Assembly (NCBI GenBank): GCA_023548195.1
Contig: JAJHZJ010000695.1
Span: forward strand, 879,423 to 943,422
Reading direction: 5' to 3'
Length of the DNA: 64,000 bases
Source: Bettongia penicillata ogilbyi
Taxonomy: Eukaryota; Chordata; Mammalia; Diprotodontia; Potoroidae
The translations under genes and the position numbers were made by a program. The notes beneath the pieces were generated by a model, which was given only the letters and a program-made list of their open reading frames with translations, was not told the origin of the DNA and searched no databases. This document shows positions 33,777-46,819 of the stretch, one piece after another (the stretch's first letter is position 1; each line of letters opens with the position of its first letter).

Positions 33777-35395
33777 AGCTAATGATTTTATGAAAAATCA
33801 AGAAATTTTGAAACAAAACTAAAGTAATGAAAAAATAGCAGGCAATGTGAAACATCTCACTGGAAAAACAACTGACCTGGAAAATAGATCCAGGACAGAA
33901 AATTTTAAAATTATGGGACTACCTGGAAGATATGATCATAAAATAGCCTAGACATCATCTTTCATGAAATTATCAAGGAAAACTGCTCTGATATTCTAGA
34001 ACCAGGGGGTAAAATAAATATTGAAAGAATCCACTGATTACCTTCTGAAAGAGAACCTAAAAGAAAAACTCCTAGGAATATTGTAGCCAAGTTCCAGAGT
34101 TCCCAGAACAAAGAGAAAATACTGCAAACAGCCAGAAAGCAACAATTAGAGTACTGTGTAAAAATAATCAGGATAACACAAGATCTAGCAGTTTTTACAT
34201 TAAGGGATCAGAGGACTTGGGATAGGATATTCAAGAAATCAAAGGAGGTAGGATTAAAATCAAGAATCACCTACCCAACAAAAATGAGTATAATACATCA
34301 GGGGAAAAAAATTGTTATTCAATGATATAGAGGACTTTCAAGCATTCTCAATGAAAAGACCAGGTCTCAATACAAAATGTGATTTTCAAACACAAGAATC
34401 AAGAAAAGCATGAAAAGGTAAACAGGAAAGAAAAATCATAAGTGACTTACAAAGTTGAACTGTTGGCATTGATGCATGGAAAGATAATATTTGTAACTCT
34501 TGAAACTTTTCTCAGTATTTGGATAATTGGAGGGATTATATACATATAGAGAGAGGGTACAGGGTGAATTGAATAGAAAGGCATGATATCTAAAGAATAA
34601 AATTAAGAGGTGAGAGAGAAATATATTGGGAGTGAAAAGGGAGAAATGGAATGGGGCAAATTATCTCTCATAAATGAGGCAAGAAAATGCTTTTTAAATG
34701 GAGGGGCAAAGGGAGGAGGTGAGAGGGAAAAAGCGAAGCTTACTCTTATCACATTTAGTTTAAGGAGAGAATAACATGCACAGACAATTTGGTATGAAAA
34801 TCTGTCAAACTACAGTAAAGTAGAGGAGAAGGAGATAAGAGGGGTGTGGGGGAGATAATAGAAGGGAAAGCAAATGGGAGGAGGGGGTAATTAGAAGTAA
34901 ACATTTTAGGGAGGGACAAGTTCAAAAGTGAGAATAGAACAAATGGGGGGCAGAATAGGATGGAGGGAAATATAATTACTCTTTCATAACATGACATTTA
35001 TGCAAGTCTTTTGCATAACTACACATGTATAACCTATATTGAATTGCTTGCCATCTCAGAGGGGATGGGTTAGGAGGGAGGAAGGGAGAGAAGTCGAAAC
35101 TCAAAATTTTAAAAACAAATGTTGAATATTGTTTTTACATGCAACAGATAAATAAGAAATACTGGTAATGGGGTATAGAAATCTATCTTGCCCTACAAGA
35201 AAATAGAGGAGACAGGGATAAGGAAAAGGAGGAGTGCGATATAAGGGAAGGCAAATTGGGGGAAGGGGTAATCAACATGCATAGTGTCTTGAAGTGGGGG
35301 GGTAGAGAAGAGATGGGGAGAGAATTTGGAACTCAATATTTTGTGGAAATCGATGTTGAAAACTAAAAATAAATAAATTTTAAAAAAATAAAAGG
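33777..35395 (+). mobile_element. HAL1-type segment (ORF1 C-terminal remnant, 3'UTR, tail), plus strand
   Basis: It starts within ORF1 at the coiled coil/RRM border and keeps recognisable RRM/CTD words (GKTTDLENRSR) through about 34,420, with frameshifts and stops. The HAL1-like purine-rich 3'UTR follows (34,420-35,340), ending with 'ggaactcaatattttgtgg' and an A-rich tail at 35,360-35,395. It is 5'-truncated, and L1 ORF2 follows directly. Confidence 0.82.
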
Positions 35396-37873
35396 AAGAA
35401 GATATCTCACAATTGGAGAAAAAAGAAAATTATAGACCAATTTCTCTAATGAAAATAGATGTAAAAATTTTAAATAAGATATTAGCAAAAAGAATGCTGC
35501 AACTTATCATGAGAATAATACATTATGATCAGGTAGAATTTGTATCAGGAAAGTGGAGCTGGTTCAATATTAGGAAAGCTATCAACATTATTGATCATAT
35601 CAACAAAAAAACTAAAGAAATTATATGATTATCTAAATAGAAGGAGAAAAAGCTTTAGACAAAATACAATACCCATTCCTATTGAAAAACACTGGAGAGC
35701 ACAGGAATAAATGGAGCTTTCTTTAAAATAATAAGCAGTATCTACCTAAAACCATCAGCAAGCATTATATATAATGGCAACAAACTAGATTCATTTCCAA
35801 GAGGTGAAACAAGGACGTCCATTATCACAACTTCTTATTCAATATGGTACTAATGTTAGCTTTAGCAATAAGAGAAGAAAAAGAAATTGAAGGAATTAGA
35901 ATAGGCAAGGAAAAAACTATGTAATCACTCTTTTCAGATGATATACTTAGAGAACCCCAGAGAATCAATTAAAAAACTACTTTAACAAAGTTTCAGGCTA
36001 CAAAATAAACCCACATAAATTATCTGCATTGCTATATATTACTAACAAAATCAAACAACAAGGAATATAAAGAGATATTCCATTTAAATATTGAGGAGTC
36101 TACCTGCCAAAACAAACCAAGGCACTATATGAACACAATGATGAAACATTTCTTGCATAAATAAAATCAAATCTAAGTAAGTAGAAAATCATCAGTTGTT
36201 CATGGGTAGGCCAGGCTAATATAATAAAAATGACAATGCTACCTAAAGTAATTTACTTACTCAGTGCCATTTCAAACAAACTACCAGATAATTATTTTCT
36301 AGAGCTAGGAAAAATATCAAAATTCATTTGGAAGAACAAAGGATCCAAAATATCAAGGGAACTAATGAAAAGAAATGCTAGGGAAAGTGGCCTAGCCAGA
36401 TCTCAATTTATACCATAAAGCAGCAATCATCAAAAACCACTTGCTCCTGGCTAAGAAATAGAAGGGCAGACCAATGGAATAATTTAGGTACTCAAGACAC
36501 AGCAGTCAATGAATATAGGAATCTACGATTTGATAAACTCAAGGATCCCACTTTCTGGGTTAAGAACTCACTGTTTTACAAAAACTTCTGGGAAAACTAG
36601 ATAACAGTGTGGTGGAAACTGGGCATAGACCAATGCCAGACACCCTGCACAAGAATAAATCCAAATGAACATATGAATTAGGTATAAAGATTGATACTAT
36701 AAACAAATTAGGGGAGCAAAGAATAATGTATTTGTCAGATTTATATGAATGGAGAAATTTATGACCAAACAAGAGATAGAGAATATTATGAAGTGCAAAG
36801 AAGATAATTTTTATTATATTAAGTTGAAAAGGCTTTGCACAAACAAACCCAATGCAACTAGATTAGGAATGAAGCAGAAAAGTGGGAAAGAATTTTTGTA
36901 ACTAGTATATGTGATAAAGACCTCATTTCTAAATCACAGAGAGAGCTGAGTCAAATGTACAAGAATAGAAGTCATTCCCCAATTGATAAATGGTCAAAGG
37001 ATATTAAAAAGCAGTTTTCAGAGGTAAATAAAGCTATCTATAATCAAAAGAAAAAATGCTCTAAATCACTATTGATTAGAGAGATGGAAATCAAAACAAC
37101 TCTGAGGTACCACATCAAACCTATCAGATTGGCTAATCAGGAAACTGATAAATGTTGGAGAAAGTGTGGGAGAGTTGGAACGCTAATTCATTGTTGGTGG
37201 AGCTGTGAGCTGATCCAACCATTCCGCAAAGCAATTTGGAACTATGCCCAAAGGGCTACAAAATTGTGCATACCCTTTGACCCAGAAACATTGCCTCTAG
37301 GACTGTATCCCCAAGAGATCATAAAAAAGGGAAAAGATCCCACATGTACAAAAATATTTATAGCAGCTATCTTTGTGGTGGCCAAGAACTGGAAATCAAG
37401 GGGATGTCCATCAATTGGGGAATGGCTGAACAAATTGTGGCATATGAATGTAATAGAATACTACTGTGCCATAAGAAATGATGAACAGGAAGACTTAAGA
37501 GAGGCCTGGAAGGATTTATATGTACTGATGCTGAGGCAAAGAACAGAACCAGGAGAACTTTGTGCACAGCAACAACCATAGTGCGTGAAGAATTTTTCTG
37601 GTATACTTAGCCCTTCACATCAATGCAGGGGACTAAAAAATTCCCAATCAATTCTTGAGGCAAAATGCCTTCCACATGCAGAGAACGAGCTATGGAATTG
37701 GATCACAGAATGAAGTAGATCTTTTTCACTTGTGTTATGTATTGTTTTGTTTCTATGATTTCTCCCATTCATTTTAATTCTTCTATGCAACATAATTAAG
37801 GTGAAAATATATTAAATATGAACGTATGTGTAGAACCTATATAAGATTCCGTGCCATCTCTGCCATTTTTGTG
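35396..37873 (+). mobile_element. L1 ORF2 (RT to C-terminus) and partial 3'UTR, plus strand
   Basis: It begins in the RT domain at [17 protein letters not shown] (35,396) without the endonuclease part. It continues with ILNKILAKR, a broken middle, [12 protein letters not shown] (36,233), and a long open C-terminal piece at 36,955-37,581 with the Cys motif CWRKCG...HCWWSC and FIAAIFVVAKNWK. After the stop at 37,579-37,581, the 3'UTR runs to 'gtgccatctctg' at 37,873, short of the usual family end and tail. It is inactive. Confidence 0.88.
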
Positions 37874-37980
37874 GGTTCTACATCTCAGAAATTTGTTTAA
37901 AGTCATTTTGTACATGGATTTGGAGGGGACCTCAAGCAAGTCCATGCTTTCACTCTGTCATATTGGAAGCACCTCGAGTT
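37874..37980 (-). mobile_element. L1 5'UTR fragment, right side of the interrupted fragment
   Basis: 'ttttgtgggttctacatctc' and 'acctcaagcaagtcc' match the last part of the 9,381-9,925 fragment. It leads into the receptor 3' flank of unit C. Confidence 0.65.
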
Positions 37981-39814
37981 TTCTTTACTCATATTTCTGT
38001 ATTTTTTGCTAATTTTATGTATGTGCTTATTCTTTCCTTCAAATAGTGAGGGCATTGCTGGAATAGAATGACCTACTTTTATATGTAGATTGTGATATAT
38101 ATTTGTTATCATTGTGTTGACCTTGTGTGACTAGCTGTCCATACCCTCCTACTTTTGTAGATATTGGTTGGTCCCAAGATATCTGATTTCCCTACTCTGG
38201 CTCATTTTATAAATGAAGAAAATGATGCAAACAGATTTTAAGTGACAACTAGGGTTCCACAATTAGTAAGTGTCTGAGGCCAGATTTGAAATCAGGAAGA
38301 TGAATCTTCCTAAATACAGACCAGACACTCAAATCTACTGTAGAACCTACTTGATCCAAGTTCCCTTATGAGACAAGCACCCCAGATTACAAACTAAATT
38401 ACTTCACATCTTTTCCATTCCAGGTATAAATCTGTCCCATTGGTAGATACAAAGCATCACCACAGGAGACATAAAAAGCCTAACAGAAAGGGACATAAAC
38501 ATAATGGAATTTTCCCTTGGTTCCTCCATAATATAAATATAGTAATTCACAGTTTTGTAGCATTTTAAAGTTCACAAAGCACATTTCCATTAAAATTCTA
38601 TGAACTAAATAGTACTAGAAATATTATCACTATTTTAAATATAGAGAAAGTGAAGCTCAGAGAAATGTTGACTGGTACAGTCATAAGTCTAGTAAGTATA
38701 AGAGATAAGATATGAAATGGTATTGTCAAAGAAAAGTGGCAGTGGCAGCTTTTGGAGTCCTCTACCCACAGGCAATGGAGAGACCCACAGTCTGATCAAA
38801 GGGGAATTGCAGGGATCTCTTTGCTGAAGTGAGGCAGAATTCTCTTGTTTTGCCCATGCTGGTGTCCACAACATCGTGAAATTCTTTAATTATGGTCTGT
38901 ATACCACCTTTTTTAAAGAAGAAAAAAATACATTGCAGAAAAATGTCCACGTGTAGTAGGATAGATGAGGTCAACCATATTGACTTGTCATTTCAGCCTG
39001 TCATTTCACTCATTCTTCGATTTAATATTATAATCCCCAATGTCTAGTATAATTTAAGGTATGACTATTTTCTTTCTAATGAATCAGTGGGACTGTGAAA
39101 TGAAACTGGTGTTAATAGTCATGTTTAGCATATTTGGTTGATGCATTCTCTGTGTGACCCTTGGAATAATGTCCCAAATTAGTAGAGAATACAAAATACT
39201 TACCACCAAATAGATGTAACCTATTAAAATATCTAAACAAACACTTCCACATACAATGACTTGACTTATATGGAGAACTAGAAAGTAGATTTTTTGAAGA
39301 AGAACATGGCCATTATGAGTCAATAGAAAAAGTAAAATCTATACAGGTTTTTAGAAAGCACTTTATTAAGTTCTGCAGACAGGGAAAGAGCCAGGAAAAA
39401 TATGCATAGCTGAGATTCTCCTCAGTCTTTGTTGATTTTACATTATATAGAGTTCAAACAAGAGTGGAAAGAAAATAAGCGGAGTGGACAGCACACAGGC
39501 TGGTTTGGTTTTTTTTAATATACATATAGATAATGCATATAGGTAGCTTGATGTATGTGTGTGTGTCTATATCTCCCTATCTATACATTTAATAAATATT
39601 CAATAAAACTTGATCAGAGCAAAGAAACAAGCTTGGAGGGAGGTCCCAAATCAAAGACTGGGTGGGTTCTAAATAGCAAATGCTAGGTCTCTTGCAGGGT
39701 CTCTGGGATCAGCAGGATCTACACATACTACACATCCTAGGTTAAACAGTATCTTCTCATACAAAACAAGAATCAAATAATTTAAAAAAATAATAAAGTT
39801 TTCTCCCACAACAA

Positions 39815-40000
39815 ATTACTTGATATGGTTTAATGAAGAATATTGGTTTGGAGTCAAAATACCTAGATTTGAATGCTAGTTCTGCCATTTACATTTTTAA
39901 TCAAGTCACCTCCCATTCTGAAGCATCATAATTAACATCTGCATATGAAAGGTTGGACTAGATGAACTCATTCAGTTCCACAGCCTTTAATCCGGTACTA
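39815..40000 (+). repeat. tRNA-type SINE, plus strand (paralog of 11,590-11,780)
   Basis: 'ggtttggagtcaaaatacct', 'tttgaatgctagttctgcc', 'aatcaagtcacctccc'. Confidence 0.65.
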
Positions 40001-40359
40001 CATACCAGTGAAGGCTGTGCCTATTATGATGAAATTCTAGATGCTTTTAACTACTGAAGTATTGACATTGTGGAGCATAAGGCAAGGAAGGAACTGGGAA
40101 CCAGGCTACACTGAGCATCAGTTGGGAGTATTACAGATATTGGCCGAGTTGATAGCTGTCTTCAAATACAGGAAGAGCTGACATAAGGAAAACAATAACT
40201 TTTATATTTGATCAAGGGGTAGTAGGAGAAATGGGAATATGGGTATACTTTGCTTTCAATACAAGAAACATATTGTAAGAATAAGATCTTAAAATTCTGG
40301 ATGATCAGCCAGAATAGTCATGAATTCGCATTCATTAAGGATTTCCAAACAGGGTAGAT

Positions 40360-40595
40360 GGCTGTTCAGTTCTTTTTCAGTGATGCCCAACTTTCATGAC
40401 CCCTTTTGTGGTTTTCTTGGCAAATGTTATGGAGTGTTTTGACATTTCTGTCTCCAGGTAATTTAACAGATGAGGGAACTGAGGCAAATGAGATTAAATG
40501 ACTGGCCCAGGGTCACTCAACTATGAAGAGTCATGCCACTCAGGAAGAAGAGCCTTCTTGATTACAAAACCACTAAGTCATCTAGATACCTAGAG
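40360..40595 (-). repeat. MAR1 SINE, minus strand (paralog of 12,140-12,385)
   Basis: 'tggttttcttggcaaatg', 'aacagatgagggaactgagg', 'actggcccagggtcac' on the plus strand. Confidence 0.78.
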
Positions 40596-42246
40596 AGTAG
40601 ATTACCTGATCATGTTGAAACTGAAATGAATAAACTGAGTTCTCTTTCTATACTGGGATTATATGAAACTATCATTCTTTCCAGTACAACTTAATACTCT
40701 GTCCAAGAGAGACATGTGACTAACACCTTTAACACTTGCACTGCTGGCTGAGGCTAAGGTCAAGTCCAATAAGTTCCTAATCTTTGTTTACTTCATTATA
40801 CCCCCAACTGCTCACTTATCTCCCCAAAAACACTCCTTTGTCTCAATCTCTTTTGGATTCTCTATATTACTTCTTTCTCTCTCCCACATGTTTCATCATT
40901 TCTGTTTTCTTCTTTCAGAGTCATATCCTTTTTCACACTTTTTTTTTGATAATCAAATATTTGTGTTTTTTTTTTCCTTCCTACCTCCTACTCTGCCATT
41001 GATAAATAGAAAACTAAGACAAAAAAATAGTTGAGCAAAGCAATTATCCATGTTGGCCTTGTTGAAAAAATGTGTCATTTCACACTTTCACTACAGATGC
41101 TCTCTTGACCTTAACCCATCTATCCCAGCACTGTTTTGTCCTTAGAATGGTAATATTTTCTAAAAAACATTTATATATTTAGGTAATCACCTTCAGTGTA
41201 ATACACTTGAAATAAATTCTGTGTCTTAACAAGTGCTTCAGTCAGAGAGAGAAACATTAAGTAGGTTGTCTTTCATGGGAGACATAAAAGAGAAGGAATG
41301 GAATTTGTTGTTGATAAAAGTTATAATCACTTCAGTAAACAGAAAATACAAATGCTCAATGGATTAAGAGCTTCTTACTGGGTATTGTAGTAGCAAATTT
41401 ATATGGATGCACAGAAATCTAATCCTGTCCACTGGGGTAAAAGGAGAAAAGACCAAGGTGTTAGATTTGGAAGGCTCCAGTAGAGCTCAGTCAACATTTT
41501 TCCAGGTTTAAAAGGAGGGTTGTGACATGATTTGGTATAAAGGAGGAAACAAAGGGACACTTTATTCTCTTGTAGGCAAGTGACCACCCCATGAGAGAAA
41601 GAAAACCCTAGGTGATAATAAGAGTTTATTGTCAAGAATAGATTCCTATGTATACTATGCACAGTTTCTTTTTATCACATGAGACCCTGCTATATTCTTT
41701 AAATAAATAAAAGCAAAATCAGGATTTCTTTACATTTAAGATCTCTATCCCATGAAATTCCCCTGTGTATCTGGTGGGGACATTACACGAAGAAATAGAG
41801 AAATGGGCTAGTTTGACTTCACTGATCCCTAAAGGACTGAATGTCTCAGAGACCTCTCAGCACAGAGGATGTTGAGGATATTCTAGCTCTGACAGGATGA
41901 TATTGCCCTTATGGCTGATGATTATGGTAAAGTGGTAAAAAAAAAAAAACCAACTAATGTCTAATAACACTAGTGAATGAACTTGTAGGGCCATAGATTA
42001 TTTACATTTCTTTGGTTCTCTACTGGAGTACCCATTTCAAGAACCTATTGCAATTTGATATTCAATTACATTAAGCAAATTTTTGTGGAGTTTATGCTTC
42101 TATGCCCTTGACCAAATCAAGTAGTCCCTATTATCCCCTTTCCTTTAAAGGCTTTTCCTAAGGGTCATTTGGCATTCATGCAACAATTCTAAAAACTGCA
42201 GTCTGTAGTCTAAAAACAATTCGCAGTCATTCATGCATTTGGTCAC

Positions 42247-42252
42247 TTTATT
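42247..42252 (-). terminator. Candidate polyadenylation signal, receptor C
   Basis: AATAAA on the minus strand 297 bp past the stop, in the conserved 'ggtcactttatttcagtga' context. Confidence 0.4.
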
Positions 42253-42548
42253 TCAGTGATCCACACAAAATCTGATTCTCCTGTTGCATATTTTCCCAGA
42301 GTATTAATTCATCATCATTGCATGTATGTCTGCAATCACTCCTATGAGAGAGTTGCTAATTTAATGATCCTGTTGGAGCAGATTCTGTCTGATCATTTAG
42401 TATTCAAATATTCCCATAGATGATGCTAATAGAAAAGCTAAATGATCAAAACAATGACTTTACTGCTATTACTGCTAGTATAAAATATTTAGAAAATTAT
42501 ACATATATATGTGTGTATGTACGTATCTTCATGCAACACTGGAGTCCC

Positions 42549-43493
42549 TCAGTACCTTTGCCATGACAAGAACCTCTGTATCCTACTTCGGATCTGCTGG
42601 GTCTTGACACTGTAGATAACTGGGTTCATCAAGGGAGGAAAAATAATATAAATATTACCCATAAGGACATGCACTATAGGAGAGAGATGCTTGCCAAAAC
42701 GGTGTACCATAGTTAGGCTAATGACGGGAATGTAAAAGACTAGCACAGCACAGATGTGAGAGACACAAGTCTGGAAAGATTTGAATCTTTCATCCCGAGA
42801 TGCAATAGCCAAGACAGATTTCAGAATTAGAGCATAAGAGACAAGGATAAGGACAGAGTCTAGCATTAGGGTACAAATCACGAGCCCCAGTGCATACAAA
42901 CTGTTGAAACTGATGTCAGAGCAGGTCAGGCGGAGCAGGTCCTGGTGTAGACAGAAGGAGTGAGACAGGACATGGGGTCGGCAATAGTGAAAGAACTTAA
43001 GGCGGATGATGACAGGAGTGATGAAAAGGAAACTTCTAATAAGAATGACTACTCCAATCTTAATTATCCTGGCATTGGTTAAGATAGAGGAGTAGCGCAG
43101 TGGGTTGCAGATTGCAATGTAACGGTCAAAGGACATGGCAAGGAGGACAGAAGATTCCATAAAGGACAGACCATGAATGAAGAAAGACTGCCCAATACAG
43201 ACATCCAAACTGATGTCACTGCTGAGCCCCCACAGGATCCCCAACACTGTGTGCACAGTGGACAGCCCCATGCACAGATCAGTGAGGGCCAGCATGGCTA
43301 GGAAATAGAACATGGGCTCATGCAAACTCTGTTCAGTCCTGATCACATGGAGTATCAGGCAATTCCCAAGGAGAACCATGGCATAGATGGAGGAGAAGGG
43401 GATAGCAATCCACACATATGATTGTTCCAGACCAGGAAAGCCTGTGAGCAGGAAGGTGGAGGTGCTGAAGTTGTACCCAGGTTGAGTAGACAT
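42549..43493 (-). CDS. Olfactory receptor family 51-like (receptor C), intact
   Basis: A 314-residue single-exon class I odorant receptor, paralog of receptor B (296 of 314 residues identical). All family motifs are present: NFS glycosylation site at residue 8, PMFYFLAMLALTDL, Cys99, MSFDRYIAIC, the Cys residues of the second extracellular loop, CVSHICAVLVFYIP, and NPVIYSVKT with a basic C-tail. Residue differences from B are at 5, 7, 97, 140, 148, 149, 157, 158, 169, 175, 195, 198, 199, 201, 221, 237, 257 and 281. They cluster in TM4, the second extracellular loop and TM5, where odorant contacts and loop structure are expected. Residues 8-96 and 282-314 are identical. The gene is transcribed leftwards from a flank resembling those of A and B. 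Confidence 0.95.
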   Translation of the reverse strand: MSTQPGYNFSTSTFLLTGFPGLEQSYVWIAIPFSSIYAMVLLGNCLILHVIRTEQSLHEPMFYFLAMLALTDLCMGLSTVHTVLGILWGLSSDISLDVCIGQSFFIHGLSFMESSVLLAMSFDRYIAICNPLRYSSILTNARIIKIGVVILIRSFLFITPVIIRLKFFHYCRPHVLSHSFCLHQDLLRLTCSDISFNSLYALGLVICTLMLDSVLILVSYALILKSVLAIASRDERFKSFQTCVSHICAVLVFYIPVISLTMVHRFGKHLSPIVHVLMGNIYIIFPPLMNPVIYSVKTQQIRSRIQRFLSWQRY

Positions 43494-45280
43494 GAGTGTA
43501 GAATGTTCTTTTTAAGTAAGATCAAGGAAAATCTTCATTCCCCCAATTTAAAAGAATCTTTTGAATGCAATTTTATAAGAGCACAAAAAAACTCTACCTG
43601 AAAGATTTCTTGATGATATAATTAAACAATTAAATTAGGAAAAAAAATTCTTAGGAGAAAGAGGTGATCCTACCAGTTGACTGATCCAGGGTATTTGTTT
43701 TTATGCAGTCAAGAATGCAATGATATCTAGCCTCAAATTTTCTTTCTGGAAATCAGACAGAATGTGAAAAATAAAAGGTCTCAGCTAGAAGAGCTATTAA
43801 GAGAAGTCCTGGTAGCACTGATGATTTTGCTGAGATGCTGGATAGGGTTAGGGGGCAGGATGGCAGCTAGAAAGATGGAATTCAGCTTCAGGAAACATAT
43901 CCTTATTATTTCCAGCGTGTCTGAAATATGTGGAAACAACTTAGATGTCAGTCTCAGTCGAGGCTGCTTTCCACCTATGAGTCATTTCTGTTCCTACTCC
44001 AGGATCTCTCTTTTCATCTGTGTTCCCCAGTATCACACTGATTAACTCACCCAATATGCTCCTACTCTCTGCTTTTTCCAATATCAGAGCCTGGAGGTTA
44101 TTTTCCTTATTCCTGCTCATGGTCCAGATGGCAGGAAGAGAGGATTTATGTAGGATCTCATTAACCCCTGGGCTCCAGCAGAAGTGCCTCTCTCCTGGGA
44201 CATATATCTCATCTCTTGGTTTTTGAAGCTAAAAGGATGATGCAGCTCCCTAGCCTCTGACCTAGGTCCCAGTCCATTCATATAAGCATTCAGTATGAGA
44301 AAGAGCAGTGACTGTGATGTCAGAGGACCTTGGTAAAAACACTCAGTATCTGTGTGTTCTAGGCTTCTTGGCCTCTGTAATCCTCAGTGCCTTCATGGGT
44401 AAAATAAGGGTGTTGAGCTAAATGAATGGCCTCTGTGATCTCTTTCCACTCTATTAACTATAATGCTACCATCACTGAAATCTTTCATTTGTTTACTAGG
44501 CAATTATGGAAGGATAATATGGGAGGAAAGGCATAGTTGGGTTAAGGTTTCAAAAAGTCTTTCAATGTTTATGTGAAAAATACTGAGAATAACGAGATCA
44601 TTTACTGCAAAAAGTAAGAACGAATGAACCGATTTGATACCAGGTATAACATACACTCCAAATTTGCATTTAGAAATATATCTATATGTCTTAGAAAAGT
44701 TGATTTTCATATTTGAAATTATACCTTTTCTTATTTAAAAAAACAAAAACATTTTTTAAACTGACGTCATTTCTCTTTATATGTGTGTGTGTGTGTGTGT
44801 GTATGAATGTATGCTTTTATCCATCACTTACCTCATTGATTGGATGTTAGAGGTATATTCTATCTACCTTTGGACTCAAGATTGCTAATGATATTGGTCA
44901 GAATTTGATATTTTTATTTCATCGTTATAATAGCAATTGTATGATTACTCATTGAAATCTACTTATATTTTTCTGCATCTTTTTGTAAAGTCTTCCTAAG
45001 TTTCTCTGAATTCTTTACATTCTTCATTTCTTATACTGCAGTTATAATCTAGTACATTCATCAGTCTATTTATTTATTCATCAAGTGATGTTTATCCATT
45101 TTATTTTCATGTTTTTTCTACCTCCACAAAGTTCTGTTATAAATATTCTGGGACCTATGGGATCTATCCATCTTTCTTTGTCTTTCTTGGGGTATTGGTG
45201 GTGCATAGTTAAGTGTGTTTAGTGATTATTTTTTCCAGTTTAGTTTTTGTTCTGATGAATTTTTGATAATGGTGGGCTAA
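43494..45280. other. 5' flank of receptor C
   Basis: Paralog of 1-1,820 and 19,187-20,640. It contains the old SINE at 44,285-44,470, the GT repeat at 44,780-44,805 and the old L1 remnant from 45,060. No gene. It ends in AT-rich repeats (45,290-45,345). Confidence 0.8.
44157..44200 (-). promoter_or_regulatory. Candidate receptor promoter module, unit C
   Basis: TCCCAGGAGA and GTTAATGA on the minus strand, about 0.7 kb upstream of the start of receptor C, spaced as in units A and B. Confidence 0.33.
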
Positions 45281-45424
45281 TGATAGGCATATAAATATAG
45301 ATACCCATATATATATGTACATATATATGTGGATAATTTAGAGTATGTATATAGTTGATATATAGAATAAATTAGAATATAATGAGACACAGTTGGACAC
45401 ACCGTACCTCGATTACAACGCAGT

Positions 45425-46300
45425 GATATAATTTTTGTCCTTTTTGAGAATGATGAAAATCAACCAACTAAGCAGATTGGCTAGTATGAAGGAAAGGAAA
45501 AATGATAAATGTTGGACAGGATGTGAGAAAACAGGGACACTACTTCACTGGTGGTAGAGTTGTGAACTGATAACTAATCCAATGATTCTGGAGAGCAATT
45601 TGGAACTATCCCCAAAAGGCAATCAAAATGCATACCCAACAATATCACTACTAAATCTGTATCCCAAAGAGATCCAAAGGAAATAAGGAAAAGGATTATT
45701 TGTACAAAAAATATTTATAGCACCTCTTTTTGTGATAAGAAAGAAATCAAGTAAATCAAGGTGATGTCCATTAATTGGGGAATTGCTGAACAAGTTGGGA
45801 TAAATGAATTGAATGAAACCCAATTGTATTATATGAAATGATGAGTAGGCAGAGTTCAGAAAAAAAAAAGTGCAAAGACTTACATGAACTGATGCAAAGT
45901 GAAGAACCAGAAAAGATTGTACACAGGAACAGGAGCATTAAGTGATGATAGACTTAGCTTCTCAGCAATACAATGATCCAAGACAATTCCAAAGAACTTA
46001 ATGTTAAAAATGCTACCCACATCCCCAGAAATAACCCCAGAAATAACTGATGGTGTCTGAACACAGATCAAACTATACTATTTTCACTTTGTGTGTGTGT
46101 GTGTATGTGTGTGTGTGTGTGTCTTTTGGTATGCTTCTTCGTTCATAACATGACTGATATGGAAATATATATTTACATGATTGCACATATAAAATCTATA
46201 TCAATTTGGTTGCTTATTAGGGAAGGTGGTGTTAAGGGAGGGAGAGAAGAAGGGAGAAAATTTGGAACTAAAAATTAAAAAAAAAGAAAAAATTAAAAAT
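45425..46300 (+). mobile_element. 5'-truncated L1, 3' end with A-rich tail, plus strand
   Basis: ORF2 C-terminal coding relic (ttggaactatccccaaaagg, ggtgatgtccattaattggg), a GT repeat at 46,091-46,124, a 3'UTR ending 'ggagaaaatttggaac', and an A-rich tail at 46,270-46,300. Several frameshifts. Confidence 0.85.
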
Positions 46301-46819
46301 TTTATTCATATGTAATCAAAAAAATGTTATTAAAATATCTGAGAATCCTGCTATCGGGAGATACACAGTACCTCAATGAATACTCTTACAAAATACTCTT
46401 TACATAATTAAAGAAAGTAAAAAAAAGGCAAGAAATTAATTGCTCATGACTGGGCCATTTTAATATAATAAAGATTATTTTTTAAAAATATTTATTTTTT
46501 GATTAAATATTGATTAATATTTGATAAATACTGATTAAATCAATATTTATTGATTTAATGTCCTATTAAGCAAACAACAATAATGGGGGATGATTCCTTT
46601 AAATTCATGAGTAATTAGTGACAAGTAACTATTTCTGAATAACACTATCAATTCAGAGACTCTAGAAGTCAAATCTAGTTTTCATTTTGCTTAATCCCAG
46701 GTTCAGAGTTCAAAAAAAAAAACCTCAACCACAATGAAGGTTCTAACAAACTTTGCATATTTTCAATCGTGTCAGAGAGACAGAAAAATACTTTTTGATC
46801 ATACAATAAGCCCACACAC
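46301..46819. other. AT-rich stretch with an old L1 trace
   Basis: 'gctcatgactgggccatttt' followed by 'aatataataaag' near 46,440-46,475 resembles the ORF2 stretch at 36,200-36,230. The rest is AT-rich with a simple 'attgattaa..' structure. No gene. Confidence 0.5.

Larger units (their letters stand above)
37981..42548. other. 3' flank of receptor C
   Basis: Full-length paralog of 9,926-14,300. No gene. Shared repeats: a MAR1/MIR-like element near 38,205-38,370, a MIR at 38,630-38,700, a SINE at 39,815-40,000 and a MAR1 at 40,360-40,595. Short poly-T and TA runs near 39,510 and 40,940 differ from unit A. Confidence 0.8.
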
